A model generated the notes under the pieces. The model was not told the origin of the DNA. It did no database searches and saw only the letters and a program-made list of their open reading frames with translations. DNA of 64,000 bases from Methanosarcina sp. MTP4. GTDB taxonomy: Archaea; Halobacteriota; Methanosarcinia; Methanosarcinales; Methanosarcinaceae. The translations under genes were made by a program, and so were the position numbers. The stretch covers positions 2,046,001-2,110,000 of the forward strand of contig NZ_CP009505.1 in assembly GCF_000970045.1 (NCBI RefSeq), read 5' to 3'. Shown here one piece after another: positions 62,752 to 64,000 of this stretch. Within the stretch, counting starts at the first letter, position 1, and the number at the start of each line of letters is the position of its first letter.

Positions 62752-64000
62752 ATGAGGTTCAAAAACGTCCCCTTAAAAACAAAGCTGGTTCTTTTTATTG
62801 TCGTAGGGGTTTTTCTTGTCCTGGCCGTGTCTACGGCAGTCATTATCGGCACGGTGACCTCCCAGGAAGAAGACCTTGCTTACCGGAAATCCGTCGAAAT
62901 GGCGAGCAACTATGCGAACCAGTTTGACAGTAATATGCAAGCCAACCGGGCAATTGCGAACACTCTTGCCCTCACGATGGCCGAGTATGAAGGCGCCGAC
63001 AGGGAAGAAGTGAAGAATATTCTGAGAAGGGTCCTTGAAGAAAAACCTAACCTGATCGGGGCTTATGTTGGGTTTGAGCCTAACGCTTTTGATGGCAGGG
63101 ATGCGGACTACGCGGATACCCCGGGCTACGACTCTACTGGAAGGTTTGTCCCTTACTGCAACAATATCAACGGCCCCACGACTATCGAGCCGCTTGTTGA
63201 CTATGAGAGCTCTGACTATTACCAGCTGCCAAAAAGCACGAATAAAGATGTCCTGACCGAGCCTTACTTTTACGAAGGGATATTCATGGTAAGCTATGAC
63301 TCCCCCATCATCCGGGACGGTGAGTTTGTGGGGATAGCAGGTGTTGACGTCCCTCTGGAATATCTGGATGATGTCATAAGTGATATCCAGGCTTTTGATA
63401 CGGGCTATGCTTTCATGGTAAGCAATACAGGAATTTTTCTCTCCCACCCTACCAATAAGGAATGGATCGGAAAAAGGAGCCTCCGGGATTCTGAAGCGGA
63501 AGAGGTCCTCGCAGCAGCAGAAGATATTCAAAATGGTGTGGGAGGACATATTGAAACCACCGACCCCACCACAGGAAAGACTGTTGTGATGTTCTACGAA
63601 CCTGTTAAGACGGGGGAGTTCGCATTCGTCCTGGCAGTTCCCAAAGAAGAAATGCTGGCCGGAGTGACGGACCTCCGGAACAGGCTGCTTATAATCTCTG
63701 CAATTTCAATTCTTTTCATGGCCGCCCTTGGCTACATGATTGCCAGGTCCATTACAAAGCCCATAGACGAAATAGTTGAAGACTTCAAGAGCATCGCCGA
63801 GGATGCCGTTAAAGGAAAACTCGATGTAAGGGCGGATACAGATGTTGAAGTCGATTTCCGGGAAATCCCGAGGGGCCTGAATAAGATCCTTGACGCGGTA
63901 ATCGTCCCCATCCGGGAAACCATGAGGGTGACCAATGCCCTTGCAGCAGGGGAACTGAAAGAAAGGGTCAATGCGGACCTGCAGGGGGGGTTCAGGGAAC
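62752..64000 (+). CDS. dCACHE-HAMP sensor protein, second copy (cut by window end)
   Basis: 416 aa visible. It begins 'MRFKNVPLKTKLVLFIVVGV', matching 'MRFKDVPLKTKLILYIVIGV' of the kinase at 56837. The dCACHE domain ('YYQLPKSTNKDVLTEPYFYE'), TM2 and HAMP region ('ADTDVEVDFREIPRGLNKIL') are conserved; from about 63770 the DNA is nearly identical. The frame is open to the end. A HisKA_2 kinase end is expected outside. The ligand-facing part has diverged (for example 'YVGFEPNAFDGRDADYADTP'), consistent with a different ligand. Confidence 0.9.
   Translation, partial: MRFKNVPLKTKLVLFIVVGVFLVLAVSTAVIIGTVTSQEEDLAYRKSVEMASNYANQFDSNMQANRAIANTLALTMAEYEGADREEVKNILRRVLEEKPNLIGAYVGFEPNAFDGRDADYADTPGYDSTGRFVPYCNNINGPTTIEPLVDYESSDYYQLPKSTNKDVLTEPYFYEGIFMVSYDSPIIRDGEFVGIAGVDVPLEYLDDVISDIQAFDTGYAFMVSNTGIFLSHPTNKEWIGKRSLRDSEAEEVLAAAEDIQNGVGGHIETTDPTTGKTVVMFYEPVKTGEFAFVLAVPKEEMLAGVTDLRNRLLIISAISILFMAALGYMIARSITKPIDEIVEDFKSIAEDAVKGKLDVRADTDVEVDFREIPRGLNKILDAVIVPIRETMRVTNALAAGELKERVNADLQGGFRE

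Overview
The window looks like a chromosome segment of a Methanosarcina-type methanogenic archaeon. The evidence is a methylamine corrinoid protein gene, two copies of methanogenesis marker protein 8, four winged-helix regulators of the Methanosarcina Msr/FilR1 (DUF1724) type, TATA-box promoters with GGAGG-type ribosome binding sites, and long AT-rich intergenic regions full of short tandem repeats. UAG is a rare stop here, as expected for a pyrrolysine-decoding genus. No rRNA, tRNA or true CRISPR array was seen.

Layout. 1-1.7 kb: a secreted CARDB/S-layer-like protein and its regulator on the minus strand. 2.0-5.9 kb: an apparently imported operon (XpaC-like, VWA plus binding-protein fusion, TelA) between decayed gene remnants (SnoaL-type cyclase, MFS transporter). 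6.3-8.3 kb: TetR regulator with its operator and an Fe-S aldo/keto reductase. 8.7-16.9 kb: MarR and TrmB regulators, an MMPL/RND exporter lacking a normal start codon, an Msr-type regulator, an AI-2E-family permease and an ABC exporter. 17-23 kb: twin 2-TM potassium channels and secreted META-domain and Glu-rich proteins, one of which carries two in-frame UAG codons. 23.5-26.6 kb: two marker-8 paralogues and small proteins. 26.9-32.6 kb: a STAND NTPase with near-identical TPR repeats, flanked by hairpin repeats and followed by a type I restriction hsdR remnant; this looks like a decayed defence island. 32.7-52 kb: housekeeping and stress genes (DEAD helicase, PaaK-type ligase, flippase-like protein, inositol phosphate synthase, encapsulin-type ferritin, PQQ-type dehydrogenase, DNA polymerase IV, NERD protein, MBL hydrolase, photolyase-related protein, PAS protein). 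52.8-64 kb: a methylamine module. A corrinoid protein and permease diverge from an Msr-type regulator, a dCACHE histidine kinase and a receiver protein. The regulator-kinase pair then occurs a second time and runs off the window end.

Three copies of an approximately 160-bp palindromic MITE-like element (41.6, 44.9, 59.9 kb) and many minisatellites lie between genes. The observations most worth following are the TPR array of the STAND protein, the two-UAG gene, the ATA-started exporter, and the duplicated regulator-kinase module beside the corrinoid gene.
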